Source of the DNA: Microthyrium microscopicum
Taxonomy: Eukaryota > Ascomycota > Dothideomycetes > Microthyriales > Microthyriaceae
Assembly: GCA_010405405.1 (NCBI GenBank)
Contig: MU004235.1
Location: 138,538-202,537, forward strand
Length of the DNA stretch: 64,000 bases
Direction: 5' to 3'
Within the stretch, counting starts at the first letter, position 1. Each line of letters begins with the position of its first letter. The notes under the pieces are model-generated. The model saw nothing but the letters and a program-made list of their open reading frames with translations, ran no database searches and was not told where the DNA came from. Both the position numbers and the translations under genes were made by a program. Shown here piece after piece: positions 9,476 through 21,806 of this stretch.

Positions 9476-12128
9476 ATGATCCGCGGAATATCTTAGTATA
9501 TCTACCATGGCCGCGGTAAGTTTGCAAATCGCTGCATTGGCAATGCGTTCCAAGGAGTGTTATCAAGGATGATTGGACCAGAAGCAGCAAGAAAAGATTT
9601 GTCAATCAAAAAGATTTGTTGATATTATGTGGATTCGTTCGGCCCAAGAATAATCCTTCATCCGGTGCGTGTGTTGGGCTGTTGGGAGTTTTCTCCTTTT
9701 ACTATTTTCCGTAGAGGTTTTGGGCTGACGTTGATACACAAGCGATAACGGGTGAGAATGATTCCACAATTTTTACAAGGTTTGGCATGCATTTGGACGT
9801 CTAGAATTGTCCCCAAAGTCGGAATATACTTTTATGTAGGACGGGAAGTCTAAGGCGCGCATGTGCTATTTCTTCCCGCCGGAATGATGTTTGACAGAGC
9901 CGTGGTATTGGAAGTGTCGAAGCCAGGTAAATGGAAATATCAAGGAACAAGTCTGTTAAGATAAACTTTTATGCCATTGCCAAACTGGTTTCTGGAGCTT
10001 TGATAGCCCATGCGCTGCAATAGACCGTTCAAAACCCGTCAAACAGCAAAAGTTTGTTTCTGGATTGTTGAGGTGTACGGATCGAACAAAAAAATGGAAG
10101 GCAATTGTTGAGCTGTTGTTGACGTGGAGAGAAGCCCGATAATCCGAGTGCGAGTTCCTCGACAATTCTGCTCAAAATTCGCCGTTAGTGCGTTGGATGA
10201 AAAATATCTGCCATTCACCGGCAAAGTAGTTGATCCACGGAATAAATATGAAGACTCTTGTGATGAGCATGCATAATTGTTTGACTAACTATCCGTTTAC
10301 CTGCAGGTGTCAAGTACAAGTGCTAGTAACATGTTAGCAGATGTACTCTACCCCAGCTTGCCGGCTGCGCGGACGACTCGTCGGACGAAGTTGCACTTGT
10401 TATCTTTCCTAAGCAGGATAGACGTTCTTTTGCTGACGAAACGTTCCAGTAATGTAAATTGTCTGATACATTTTCAAGAGTACTGATAGCTGAATTGGAT
10501 GGTCGTGTGTTGGGAGAAGTGTGCTGCGTGGGAATCACTCCCAAGCTCAAGACTGAAAACCGTTTCGAAACCCTGCATCCAGCAAGCTTACCACAGATCA
10601 TAAGAGCGTGCATGGAACTGACGTTTTGCCCAGGCCAATGATAAGAAAGTACCCGAGAAAATGAAGCGACGTAACGGGTTGCAAATGTACCTGGTTCAAA
10701 GGCAAGGGAAGGGCCGTCGCATCGAGTAATATATCTGGCCGAACAGCTCGTAGTCAATGGTGACGCGCGAAAATCCTACTTCAAACACTTGCTTCGCATG
10801 ACGATGCAGTCACTAAAACGTGCCCATTACGCGAGAATTAAGCGACTTTGGTTCGACAAGATCTTGTGCCCCGTATCGCGTATATACAGTAGCAAACGAA
10901 GTTGAAGAAACCAGGTCGAGCAAAAGAAGAGTGGAAATCGGGAAGGAGACGGATCCATCCGAGATCGAGGCAGCCGAGCAGGCAAGGCGATTGGGCGCTG
11001 TGCAAGCGAGATGCCACCAAGACGCGCCAAACGGGCGCTGGAGGCAAAGCTGGGAGCTGGCGGATGCATCACCTCGGTTTACCTCGCATTCGTTTCTTCA
11101 ACCTCTATCTCGTTGGAATCTTGGAGAGTCCATGGAGTATGTACAGCCGCATGAGGCGAGAATTGAAGGTTGTGTCGATAGATTGCCAGGTGCCTGACCA
11201 GATACCGACATCGCCTCGCATTAGCGCATGGCATTATTTTCAAAAAGTTCTGGCCTTTGAGCCTTGTAAGGTAAGAGTTAAAGAGACACAGTTGAATTAT
11301 TTATCGAAAGATGCGGCTCTTTCCGAGTGACTGAGGTTGGACCGTAGGAATGAAGAGCTCTCTGGGCCATCGGATCGCGGTAAAATAGTCATCCGTCACC
11401 ATGGCTTAAGCTACTCTGGCGTGTATGACCACCAATTGCCTCGTACGGCAAAGGAGTCTTTCGGAGCAGTCTTGAATCTTGAGCGAAATACCGAAAGATT
11501 GAACTGCGACAGGGGATCCCAATCCTTTTTCCCCCAGATCAAATGTTAAGCTTCTGTTGTTTGATGTCCGTGCTGCCCATGTTTCGTTTACCTCTGATCT
11601 TGAACTGAGTGATGAGTCTTGACAGTACATTATCTTCACTCTTGCACCCATTCGGCTTCTGGAAGCTATCTGGTGTTTCAATCTCTTCATTCTCTTTCTC
11701 TTGGACTTGAAACTTGTTTTGTGACAAGGGTTCCTATTCACTGTCACTCGATTCTTTACCACCCCTCCCTCCTACCCATTCCTCCATCTTGATATCAAGA
11801 TCAGGACCCTTAACTGCTCTATTTCGTGCGACCTGATCTTCTCGTCAACCAGCTTCTTTTCACTTGGTTGATTCTGAGCATTTCAATAGTTCGATCGAAT
11901 TAATCATGTGGTGAACCTCTGATCCACCTCAATTGCGCATACTACTAGTAGTTCCACCTGAACATTTAGTTATTGACCATCTGCGTCAGTACCTGCCGTT
12001 ATTCCAACACCTGCATGAATTGAATACGAGCCGAACATCCACACCTTTGAATTGGAATCCTCACACCACCCAACTGCTTAATAGCAGAATCTCCTTCCAC
12101 TCCGAACTTCCTATCCTCGACATTCGCC
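9476..12128. other. Gene-free region ending in the ABC-transporter leader
   Basis: No intact gene recognised. A plus-strand frame at about 10345-10640, broken by one stop near 10449, reads like protein (for example DEVALVIFPKQDRRSFADE and GRVLGEVCCVGITPKLKTEN), but I cannot assign a family. From about 11690 the sequence becomes pyrimidine-rich on the plus strand (for example 11761-11790), which is usual for the core promoter and leader of a fungal gene. Confidence 0.5.
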
Positions 12129-15100
12129 ATGACTTCCGAAAAGGACCAGAACGCGATGCCAACGGATCACGATGCAAAGCACGATACCCCCAGTCCTTCC
12201 GCACGCTCTGCAGCCTCTCTTGATCACACCAACGAGAAGACCGATGGCATAGAGACACTCGAACCCATACTTGCGGCAGCCCCCGAAGGAGCGCACACTC
12301 TCACAAAATTAGATTCCAAAGTAGTGGAAGCAAAAGACAAGAGTCCGGATCCTTTCGCGCATCTGCCAGAGGATGAGGCGTTGGTGCTTCGGAACCAGGT
12401 CGATACTCCAGATGTCGACGTGGGATATTTTACATTGTTCAAATATGCGAACGGAAGGGATTGGGCAATATTTTCGATAGCAGTGTTTTGTGCTATCGTG
12501 GCTGGTGCTGCAATGCCACTCATGACAGTAAGTTCGGGCCAAGTAATGATATCTTGAAAGACGTCGCTAATTTGTGCCAGGTTGTTTTTGGTGGTTTGGC
12601 AGGACAATTTTCTTCCTATTTCCAAGGACAAATACCATATGCTCAATTTGAGCACAAGCTATCCACCATGGTGCTCTATTTTATTTACTTGGCAGTTGGT
12701 ATGTAGAGTTGTGTTGTTATAGACATAGACTTGACTGGCAGTTGCTGACTTCAGAACAGGCAGTTTTATAACCACCTACATTTACGTTACTGGCTTCGTT
12801 TTCGTCGGTGAGCATTGCGCTCAAAAGATTCGAGAGCAGTACCTGCGGGCAATGTTGCGGCAAAATATCGGATTCTTTGATGACCTTGGATCTGGCGAGG
12901 TCACCACCAGAATCACCGCGGACACCAACGTCATCCAGGATGGCATAAGCGAAAAGCTTGGCCTCACACTAAACGCTCTTGCAACGTTCATCTCGGCTTT
13001 TGTTATTGCCTTTGTCCGATCATGGAAGCTTACCTTGATTCTGATCTCTGGTGTGGTTACTATCGTGGTTGTTATGGGCGTTGGTGGCTCGACCATGGTA
13101 AGACTGACACAGCAAACTCAAGTTGAATATGGAAAATCCGGTACCGTTGCTGAGGAAGTCTTGAGTTCTGTTCGCAATGCCATGGCCTTCAACACCCAGG
13201 AGAAGCTAGCCCGACAATATGACGCATTTCTCAGACGGGCAGAGAAGGACGGACGACGAGTCCAGTCCATGCAAGGAACAATGATCGCAATAATGATGTG
13301 TATTGTCAACCTCATGTATGGCCTTGGGTTCTGGGAAGGGTCTCGACTTTTGGTTGCTGGCGAATTGAACGTCTCCAAAATTCTCACTGTCAACTTTGCT
13401 GTTATCATTGGATCCTTCTCACTCGGAAACGTGGCACCCAACGCTAAAGCCTTTGCTTCTGCCGTTGCAGCAGGAAAGAAGATTTTTGGGTCGATTGAGC
13501 GAAACTCTCCGATGAACCCGGATTCCGAGGATGGTCTAAAGCCGGACAGTCTTGTGGGCACTATTGAGCTTAAAGGCATCAAGCACATCTATCCATCGCG
13601 ACCTGAAGTTACAGTCATGGATGGTGTGAATCTGTTGATTCCTGCCGGTAAACAAACTGCTCTAGTCGGAGCCTCCGGATCCGGTAAAAGCACAATCGTT
13701 GGACTCGTTGAGCGATTCTATGACCCAGTCCGTGGACAAGTTTTCTTGGATGGACGCGATGTTCGGGATATCAACTTGCGCTGGTTGAGACAGCAAATCG
13801 CGCTTGTTCAACAAGAACCTGTTCTCTTCTCTACTACCATTTTTGAGAACATCAGCTATGGACTGCAGGGTTCTCAGTGGGATAGTGTATCGGACGACAA
13901 GAAAGCAGATATGATCTACGACGCCGCCAAAATGGCCAACGCGCACGACTTTATCTCTGCTCTTCCGGATGGTTACAACACAAAAGTTGGTCAACGTGGA
14001 TTTCTTCTTTCTGGTGGACAAAAACAACGAGTTGCCATCGCACGTGCAGTAGTCAGCGATCCACGTATCCTGCTTCTCGATGAAGCCACTTCGGCGCTGG
14101 ATACCAAGAGTGAAGGTGTTGTGCAAGCCGCCCTCGACAAAGCAGCCCAAGGCCGAACTACTATTGTTATTGCCCATCGTCTCAGTACTATCAAGAACGC
14201 CGATAACATCGTCGTCATGTCAGCGGGTAAGATTATCGAGCAAGGATCTCACGATGTCCTGCTCGACAAAAAGGCCGCGTACTTCAATCTTGTCGAGGCC
14301 CAACGTATTGCTGCAGAGCAAGACGCGGACGGAAATGATATCGAAGCCACTGAAGAAGTGGACACTGGAAAGAGCGAGGCTCTGAAGGCAATCGAGAAAG
14401 GCACTTTCATCGCTGATCCAGCCGATGCCGACCCAGCAAAATTGACGCGTACTCAAACCGAACAATCAAAGAGCAGTCTGATCATGGCTCAGCGAAAGCA
14501 AGAAGCAGACAAGAAATACTCGCTCTGGACATTGATTAAGTTAGTCTGGAGTTTCAACCGAAAGGAATGGCCCCTTGCCGTGGTAGGCTTCTTTTTCTCG
14601 GCTATTGCTGGTGCTGGTCAGCCTGTTCAGTCCATTTTCTTCGCCAAGTCCATTCAAACAATCAGTTTGCCTCCAAGCATGTATGGCAAGCTTCGCCACG
14701 ATATTGATTTTTGGTGTCTCATGTACTTGATGCTTGCTTTTGTTCTGCTGATCTCCAACGCAGCGCATGCATGGGCATTCGGTTTCTGCCAGGAAGCGAT
14801 TATTCACCGCGCTCGTATAAAGGCCTTCCGTACTCTGCTTCGCCAAGATGTTGCATTCTTTGACGAAGAGAAAAACACTAGCGGAGGTCTCACGTCTTTC
14901 CTCTCTGTGACCATTATCGATCTTGCCGGTCTTTCCGGATCCACTTTGGGAACGATCTTGATGGTTTCCACAACACTTGTCGCTGGATTGATCGTCTCGT
15001 TGGTCATCGGATGGAAACTGGCCCTCGTCTGTATCGGAGCGATTCCAATTCTTATTGGGTGTGGATACCTCCGATTTTCGATGCTTTCTCGCTTCCAAGC

Positions 15101-16353
15101 ACGGTCCAAGGCCGCGTATGAAGGCTCTGCTGGTTTCGCTTGCGAAGCCACTTCCGCCATCCGAACAGTCGCATCACTTTCCCGAGAAGGCGATGTCTGG
15201 GATAAGTACCATGGTCAACTCGAAGTGCAAGCACAAAAGAGTTTCAAATCAGTTTTGAAGTCATCGCTGCTGTTTGCTGCATCCCAGTCTCTTGTCTTCC
15301 TCTGTGTTGCACTTGGCTTCTGGTATGGTGGTACCTTGATCGCGAAACATGAATACTCCATGTTCCAGTTCTTCGTCTGCTTCCAGTCCATCATTTTTGG
15401 AGCCCAATCTGCGGGTACGATTTTCTCATTTGCCCCAGACATGGGTAAGGCTAGACATGCTGCCGAGGACCTTAAGAGATTGTTCGATCGGAAACCAACC
15501 ATCGACTCGTGGTCTGAGGAAGGAGAGCGCCTCGAGCACATGGATGGTTACATTGAGTTCCGCGATGTCCATTTCCGATACCCGACCCGACCGGATCAGC
15601 CCGTGCTTCGTGGGCTTAACCTTACCGTCAAACCCGGCCAATATGTCGCCCTGGTGGGTGCATCAGGCTGTGGAAAGTCAACCACTATTGCGCTCATGGA
15701 GCGCTTCTATGACCCTATTCCTGTCACAGGCAGTGGAGTATTCGTTGATGGCAAAGACATTTCAAAACTCCACCTCAACACCTACCGAAGTCACTTGGCT
15801 CTCGTGAGTCAAGAGCCTACTCTATATCAAGGCACAATTCGTGAGAACATTCTTCTCGGTGCAGACCGTGAGGACGTTCCTGAAGAGGAGATTGTAAAAG
15901 CATGCAAGAACGCCAACATTTACGACTTTATCATGTCGCTTCCTGAAGGATTCAGCACAGTTTGCGGCTCCAAGGGTACATTACTCAGCGGTGGACAAAA
16001 GCAGCGTGTTGCAATCGCGAGAGCGTTATTGCGCAATCCCAAGATCTTATTGTTGGATGAGGCAACATCTGCTCTTGATTCTGGTAAGTTACAATCCCCG
16101 CAAGTTTCGCATAGTACCCAACTAACCATGCACAGAATCCGAAAAGGTCGTACAAGCTGCACTCGATGCCGCCGCCCGAGGACGAACAACCATTGCCGTT
16201 GCCCATCGTCTGTCCACTATTCAAAAAGCAGACATCATCTATGTGATTGATGCTGGCAAGGTTGTCGAGCAAGGCACCCACAACGAGCTTCTAGGCAAGC
16301 GTGGTCGTTATGCCGAACTTGTGACCTTGCAGTCCCTAGAAAAGGGTGCTTAG
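12129..16353 (+). CDS. ABCB/MDR-type full ABC transporter
   Basis: Exons 12129-12527, 12581-12698, 12760-16083 and 16136-16353 give 1352 aa, the usual length for fungal full-size ABCB exporters. The order is cytosolic N-tail (about 110 aa), TMD1, NBD1, linker, TMD2, NBD2. NBD1 has Walker [10 protein letters not shown] (about residue 476), Q-loop LVQQEPVLF, signature LSGGQKQR, Walker [13 protein letters not shown] and H-loop IAHRLST. NBD2 has GASGCGKST (about residue 1137), [29 protein letters not shown] and VAHRLST. Both ATP sites look complete, so it should be an active pump. The nearest named relatives are fission yeast Pmd1 and Aspergillus/Botrytis MDR1-like transporters of the plasma membrane, which export hydrophobic drugs and toxins. 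The substrate cannot be read from sequence. The last intron splits the D-loop region of NBD2. Confidence 0.95.
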
Positions 16354-17261
16354 GCCCGATTTTTCTTTAATGTTTTGTTCGTGTTGAGATTGTTCAAAAA
16401 AGCATTGGGTTGGCGTCGCAAGATACACTGTTAATAAGCATAATAGCACGTTGAAGGCCGTTGGTGGCTTAGCGAATTTGGATGATGTACATTGTGCACA
16501 GTTTGATACTAGAGATGGCCTGCAAAGTAAGGCCGCGGAAGCTTATAGATTATAGTATATTTGGCAGATGGTAGTAATGTACTTTTGTAATACCGACTCT
16601 GCATCTTTTCTATTTTTCTAATGATTCTCATTAACTCGATTTCACCAGCTCTTCGATTCATGCGATCCATGTCGCTACTTAGGTAGCTTGTAATTTGTTT
16701 CCTTCAAGCATCTACGTTGTACGATTTGTGGAGCCAATCGAACAATGTTCTGTTCAGCCATGTTTAACTTTGACACAAGCGAAGAGTGTTAGTGAGATTG
16801 GAGAAAAGTTTCGAGAAGGGCCGAAGTAATATGTTGTTTTTGTTACACTAATTTACAAAGAGACATGACTTGTGTGACGATGCAGTGCTTACCCGTTATA
16901 TATCCACATCTTGTACTATGAGGACAACTCAATTTGACGATGGCAATAAATGTTGACTCTAACGGGTATTATTGTGTCTTTGCTTGTCGTGTTTGCGAGA
17001 TGTGGTTCTCAAGTGGCGGTCATGATACGATTCCAGAGACTCGGAGAGCAGGTACGATGGAATGGACTGGTACTTGGGAACAACCCAGAATCCAATGTGC
17101 AATGTCCTTTTTCACGACAAAGAGGTGCCTTGAAACTGTGCATTGTGCTCATAACACAGCTTCGAAGGATCAAATCACCACGCACAGCCATTTCAATTCC
17201 CCGGATCCAAAGTTTGTTGCAAAAGAGCACCCACCGAGTACGGCACTGATATCAGCTCACC
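16354..17261. other. Intergenic: 3' flank of transporter and upstream region of APH-like gene
   Basis: No supported gene. Short plus-strand frames at 16934-17290 overlap each other and the next gene's start, and show no domain. Confidence 0.5.
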
Positions 17262-18605
17262 ATGGCCAATACATTCCTACACCCGAATGACACATTGCTC
17301 AACCATCTCTTCCCTGCTGCCAAACCCAAGATTCTTCAAATCACCAAAAGCGAGCGTACCATCTGTGTGTTCCGAGTGTTCTTTGATGCAGAACCATTTC
17401 CTGGAGCACCAAAAGCGTTGATTGTCCATCTCGAAAGTTCTGATGATCGAACCAAGCCTGCGTTGTTTAAGGATGTTGGCATCTCCAGGGTCGCCGCACT
17501 CGCTATTCCCGATTATATTGTTCCGACGCTGGCTTTTGGGAGCTACAAGCTAGGTGACAGACCCGTGGCTTTTGCCGTAAAAAAGTTCTTGCCTCGAGTA
17601 GTACCATTGAGCAATGTTTGGAGTGAGCTGGCAATCTCCCAGCAGGAAGATATAATGAATGTAAGATTCTTCAAGTCGACTGAAAATGCCATGGATGTTA
17701 TGCTACAGCATCTTCATAGGTATTGAGATTAATGAATAAACAATGTGCTGACTGGCTACTAGTCACTGCACGACATAGTGAAGAAGTTTCACTTCATGGA
17801 CCTGAAAACCAAGGAAGTTCAAGAGGTTCTGTTTTGTTTGGACAGAGCCCGGTTTGCTCGCGACCAACGGACGCCTTACTTCCAGCCATATCTTCTGGAA
17901 TGGATCAAGACACATGTGGACAGGAATCCGCTTCTGACATTCGAAGAGAGGGATGGCAAAATTCGCATCTGTTCTTCCGTTCCAGAACTCAAGAGCATTG
18001 TGATGGAGCGGGCGGGATTACAGCTTCTGGAAGCATATACCTATCTCTCCCATGGCAATCTGGAGCCAAAGAATATTCTAGTCCGACCAGTGTGCAGAAA
18101 GTATGCTCCAGCGGGATACGAGATCATAGCAATCGTGAACTGGCAGAATGCATCACTCATGCCCTCGGCCATCGAATGGGCCAGCAAAGACAACCTTTTC
18201 GGGTACAAAGGTTCAGATGCTGAATGGTACACGCTGTACAAGACAAAGCTCCGCGATCTGGTTCCCAAAGAGGAAGAGCATTATCAACTGGTCATGACCT
18301 GGCGCCTCATACATGATGCTTGGTGTATGTTAGCATCAGATAAGGTCGAAAACGAGTTTCGACGGCGCTGGTTGATAAGAGAAGGATTCGAATTAAGCGA
18401 TGACCCGTTGGATGGCTGGAAACGCGTGAACAAGCCAGAGCCGCCGGTGAAGATCGATCCGAGGAGGGAGCCGGAGAATACTAGACACAGACTGTTAGTG
18501 GAGCTTGAGAATGAGCGTGTTGCACGAGAGCCACGCACAGTCATGGGAAGAGACGATGAGAAGCTGGAGAAGGAAGTGCGAAGAGACATGGGCCTTCTCG
18601 ATTAG
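17262..18605 (+). CDS. APH/choline-kinase-fold protein, predicted pseudokinase
   Basis: Exons 17262-17660 and 17763-18605 give 413 aa. I chose the GTAAGA donor at 17661 because it keeps phase 0 and reads SQQEDIMN-SLHDIVKKF. The closer GTATTG donor at 17720 would hit a stop. The second half has the phosphotransferase (APH) signature: HGNLEPKNILV at residues 230-240 and IAIVNWQNA around 256-264. In active members these are HGDLxxxNIL and IIDWExA. Here the catalytic Asp is Asn232 (codon AAT) and the metal-binding Asp is Asn259 (AAC). The rest of the family scaffold is kept, including the long helical C-tail rich in charged residues. I infer loss of phosphotransfer, and a scaffold or binding role remains possible. 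Fungal APH-like families are large and mostly uncharacterised. Confidence 0.82.
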
Positions 18606-20616
18606 AAGACTGCGTATTGTTCAAGTGAGCAGGGATAGGCGGACTTACGTCCAATCTTTCGCAACAACCAGGCTTCAGAGAGCCTGAAGCTTCCCACCAA
18701 AGCCGTTACGATGCATTACTGGTCGCAGTAGAGTTAGAGATCGCAAGACTGGGCTCCTTGAAGGACCTCATGGTATTCTCGCAACGAGCACTTCGGATTT
18801 CGTTTTCAAAGGATGGAGATCAGGGGACGAGAAGGGGATGAGGAGACGAAGAAATACTGATTTGTCCTAAAACAGCGACATGGGTAAAACAATGGTGAAA
18901 GTATGGATTCAGAATTGGACTTGTCAAAACATGTGATGAAACCAGCTATGGCCTGTGAGGATATATCTATTCTTGTAAGCGTAACTTGACTACATTGTGT
19001 ATCAAACTATCAAATATAAGGACCACCAAACCAAAATTCTGTCTCAGTGAAGTTATAACTAGGAAAACCCAGAACACACAGTAGCATCGCCAATTACTGC
19101 AATGGTATTTCTCCAAAGTACAAGCACTTACTCTCACTGGGAACAAATTGCTTTACGGAGTAATGGCGGCGCCTAAGTCTGCTCTGGAATCTAGATCGAC
19201 ACTGAACAGCCATTCGGAGGCTGCATAATAGTACCTCGAAGCAAGAACGGCAGTCTATCACGCGATACTAATCCCACTCTGGACGAGATGACCTGGATTG
19301 CTGCATAAGAGCAGCAAAGAGCCCACGCGAGCGGGATGTCAGGCCTACTCACTGCTCTCTCTTGAGTCAATGAAATCTATAGAGACAGAGTTATACCCAT
19401 CAAGGCGGTCTAGCCCGGTCGCAGCTACATTTGAGGCTACCCTCTTCAGTGTCTTCATCACAATGTATTGGTGGAAAGGCATCGAATATGTGCACTACGC
19501 GAGATGGCTTACATCGGTGGGTCCCCCAGGTTCCCGCTGACCTGGGCTGCGTGGGTTCTTGGTATTGGCAGGATGCTCAAGGAGCCGCGCTGATGACTGC
19601 GAAGGTCATACCAATGGAAAGATCATGGTATGGGCGTGGGTTTGGTTCACGTAATGGAGTGTCGCTTCAGTGTTTGCCACGGAGGAAATTGCGCAAAGAC
19701 CGGAGAAGGCACGAATGAAAAAGAGGAGTCGGGCGAGGCCGAAAGTAGTATGCTCAAGGTGAAGATTCTGCAGCTCAGGGTTAATGGCTGATAATTGCAG
19801 AGGTTCTCAATGGCTGTTTTTGCGGAAAGGGTGTCAATGAAGTGATATATTTGGCTGGAGAGGAGCTGACCACAGTATTGCCCTGCATGTCACAATAGCC
19901 ACGATAGAAACAAGGGAATTGACGCCATTTTGATCAAGTTTTACAGAGTTTGGAAAAATAATGGGATATGACGCAATCTGGACGGATTATGGGGGCAGAA
20001 GGCTTTGGGACAGCCTTAATCTTGTCCCAAATAGGAAATCAATACACTGGAGTAGTCCTCGTCTGGGAGTCATCTTACGCTTCCAGAGGCAGGTTTGACG
20101 CTGCTCCCGATGGAAAAGAAACAGAGCGACTAGAACTTCAGCGGCTGGACTGAGCAAAGCAGCCACAAAAAGTATTAGGAGCGCAATTATTGTCGATGGT
20201 TCAGGTGTTCTCGAGGGGTTGAAGTGCAGTGAGAGCACGCCTTTTCACGTGATGAACCAGCTCACTCAACATTAATCAAGATACACCTCTGCATCATTCG
20301 ACCCTCATCAGACCTTTATTCGTGTCATTAATTGATTCTTGCGCTTCTCAACTCCATTGCGGCCTGAAATATCGCCTTTTCCGGCTTCTCCAGCTCATCC
20401 GCTGCCGCTCTCACGCCCATATCAAACACCCTCTATAGCCTCGCTTCCGGTTCAGGACACTGTCACTTTACGACCGTGTTTCAGTACCGCAGCCATTGGT
20501 ACTCTCTGGATGCAAGCACAAACAAGCTCGTACTACCCCATCAGGTCGCGCTGGCTGCACAGAACCCTCCCCGACGCCTACTGTGTTGATCCAAACGCTG
20601 TCTTTCTGCGCCCGCC
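18606..20616. other. Intergenic, promoter of bZIP gene at right end
   Basis: No gene supported over about 2 kb. Frames at 19298-19718 lack any recognisable domain. From about 20340 the plus strand becomes pyrimidine-rich, consistent with a fungal promoter and 5' leader for the bZIP gene at 20617. Confidence 0.5.
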
Positions 20617-21276
20617 ATGTCCCAAGACCACCACCATGCCTACTCCTCGCGAGCTGGTCCTCCACCATCCTCCAGCGCTGGCCACTGGAGTACTCAAGCC
20701 CCAGAAGTCGGTCCCTATCCCCTAGTTGACAGTATGGCCTATTCACAGGATGATTTATCTCCTCACGATGATCCCAGCATGCACATGGGAAGCCCATCTT
20801 CCATGGATCAACACGTCATTGGCGACAATTCCTACTTGGGCCAAGGCTATCTAACCTCACCCATCAGCCCGCCCAATGGCACTATGCCAGGTTCGCCTAT
20901 GCCCGGCTCCCAGTTCTTCAACATGATGGATCCTCTAGCCCATGGCGGCGATGAAATCATCTCAGCCGCCATTGAAGAGGACAAGCGCCGCCGCAACACG
21001 GCAGCCAGCGCACGTTTCCGCATGAAGAAGAAGGAGCGCGAGGCAGAGCTGGAACGCACGACCAAGAACATGGCTGACCGCTGCGATGAACTGCAGCGTC
21101 GCATCTCCAAGCTGGAAACGGAGAATCGCTGGCTGCGAGAGCTCATTACAGAGCGCAGTCGGAACCGCGGACGTCGACCAGGGCAAAATCGCAGCGTCGA
21201 AGACAAGGACCGTGAAAAGGAGGGCGAGCGAGCCAGCGAACAGCGACAGCCTCGTGGAATGCGGATCCGAAAGTAA
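20617..21276 (+). CDS. bZIP transcription factor, CYS-3/METR-like
   Basis: Single exon, 219 aa, ATG at 20617. The N-terminal 110 residues are Ser/Pro/His-rich and disordered in appearance. The basic region is at 121-139 (EDKRRRNTAASARFRMKKK) and contains the invariant Asn and Arg of the bZIP DNA-contact motif. A zipper follows with heptad positions M152, L159, L166 and L173. The tail (180-219) is Arg/Lys/Glu-rich. The basic region closely matches CYS-3 of Neurospora and METR of Aspergillus, which switch on sulfur-assimilation genes, and the length agrees with CYS-3. Paralogs with this same basic region exist, so orthology to the sulfur regulator is likely but not certain. It acts in the nucleus as a dimer. 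Confidence 0.85.
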   Translation: MSQDHHHAYSSRAGPPPSSSAGHWSTQAPEVGPYPLVDSMAYSQDDLSPHDDPSMHMGSPSSMDQHVIGDNSYLGQGYLTSPISPPNGTMPGSPMPGSQFFNMMDPLAHGGDEIISAAIEEDKRRRNTAASARFRMKKKEREAELERTTKNMADRCDELQRRISKLETENRWLRELITERSRNRGRRPGQNRSVEDKDREKEGERASEQRQPRGMRIRK

Positions 21277-21806
21277 TGTGCTGTAATGTCTAATTGATGT
21301 AAGCCCCACAACAATTCAATTTTCATAGTGGATATCAGGACTAATGAATTTGTACTAGACCCTAGTCCAAGGGCTGGACCTTGGAACGCGAATATATGTA
21401 TGCTAGAAGGTTGAGTAGATGTACATGGGACGTATCTACGGTTTTTCGGTATTGCTATCACCAAAGTTGTTTCTCACTTCTACGCTGTACCATGCGGTCT
21501 CTACTACTTGTCGGCCTGTATCCTGTACCTATGGTTAACAGCCAATCACGCGATTTGCTCAAGCAACAACTATTCGACTTGGTTGCGTTTATCAGTGTAC
21601 ATAGATCTACAACGAATGATGACGACTGCCCGTCCAATCATTGGCGATTGCAGCCTTGAAGACTACCCTACAAACATGTCTTCATAAAGCAATATAAGGT
21701 CAATAGCCGATGTGGCATAAGTTCAAATGCTAGAGACCGCGATAGCAAAGCTATCTAAGCCCCATAGAATGTATTCCGCTCTTCAGCCTCTTCTCCTTTC
21801 CAACAC
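21277..21806. other. Intergenic, convergent 3' flanks
   Basis: Lies between the bZIP stop and the stop of the minus-strand DUF4267-like gene. Only short frames without domains. Nothing else seen. Confidence 0.55.

Noticed and set aside
10323-10757. Minus-strand frame of 144 codons
   Set aside because: Antisense to a more protein-like plus-strand frame. Composition is low in hydrophobic pattern and no domain is recognised.
12852-16250. Reading the ABC transporter as one uninterrupted frame to 16250
   Set aside because: The frame runs into the last intron and a false C-terminus. Splicing at 16084-16135 restores the end of NBD2 with its H-loop.
16934-17290. Two overlapping plus-strand frames before the APH-like gene
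   Set aside because: No domain, mutually overlapping, and they cover the start codon of a better supported gene.
19298-19718. Plus-strand frames of 80-95 codons
   Set aside because: No recognised family or splice structure. Kept as intergenic.
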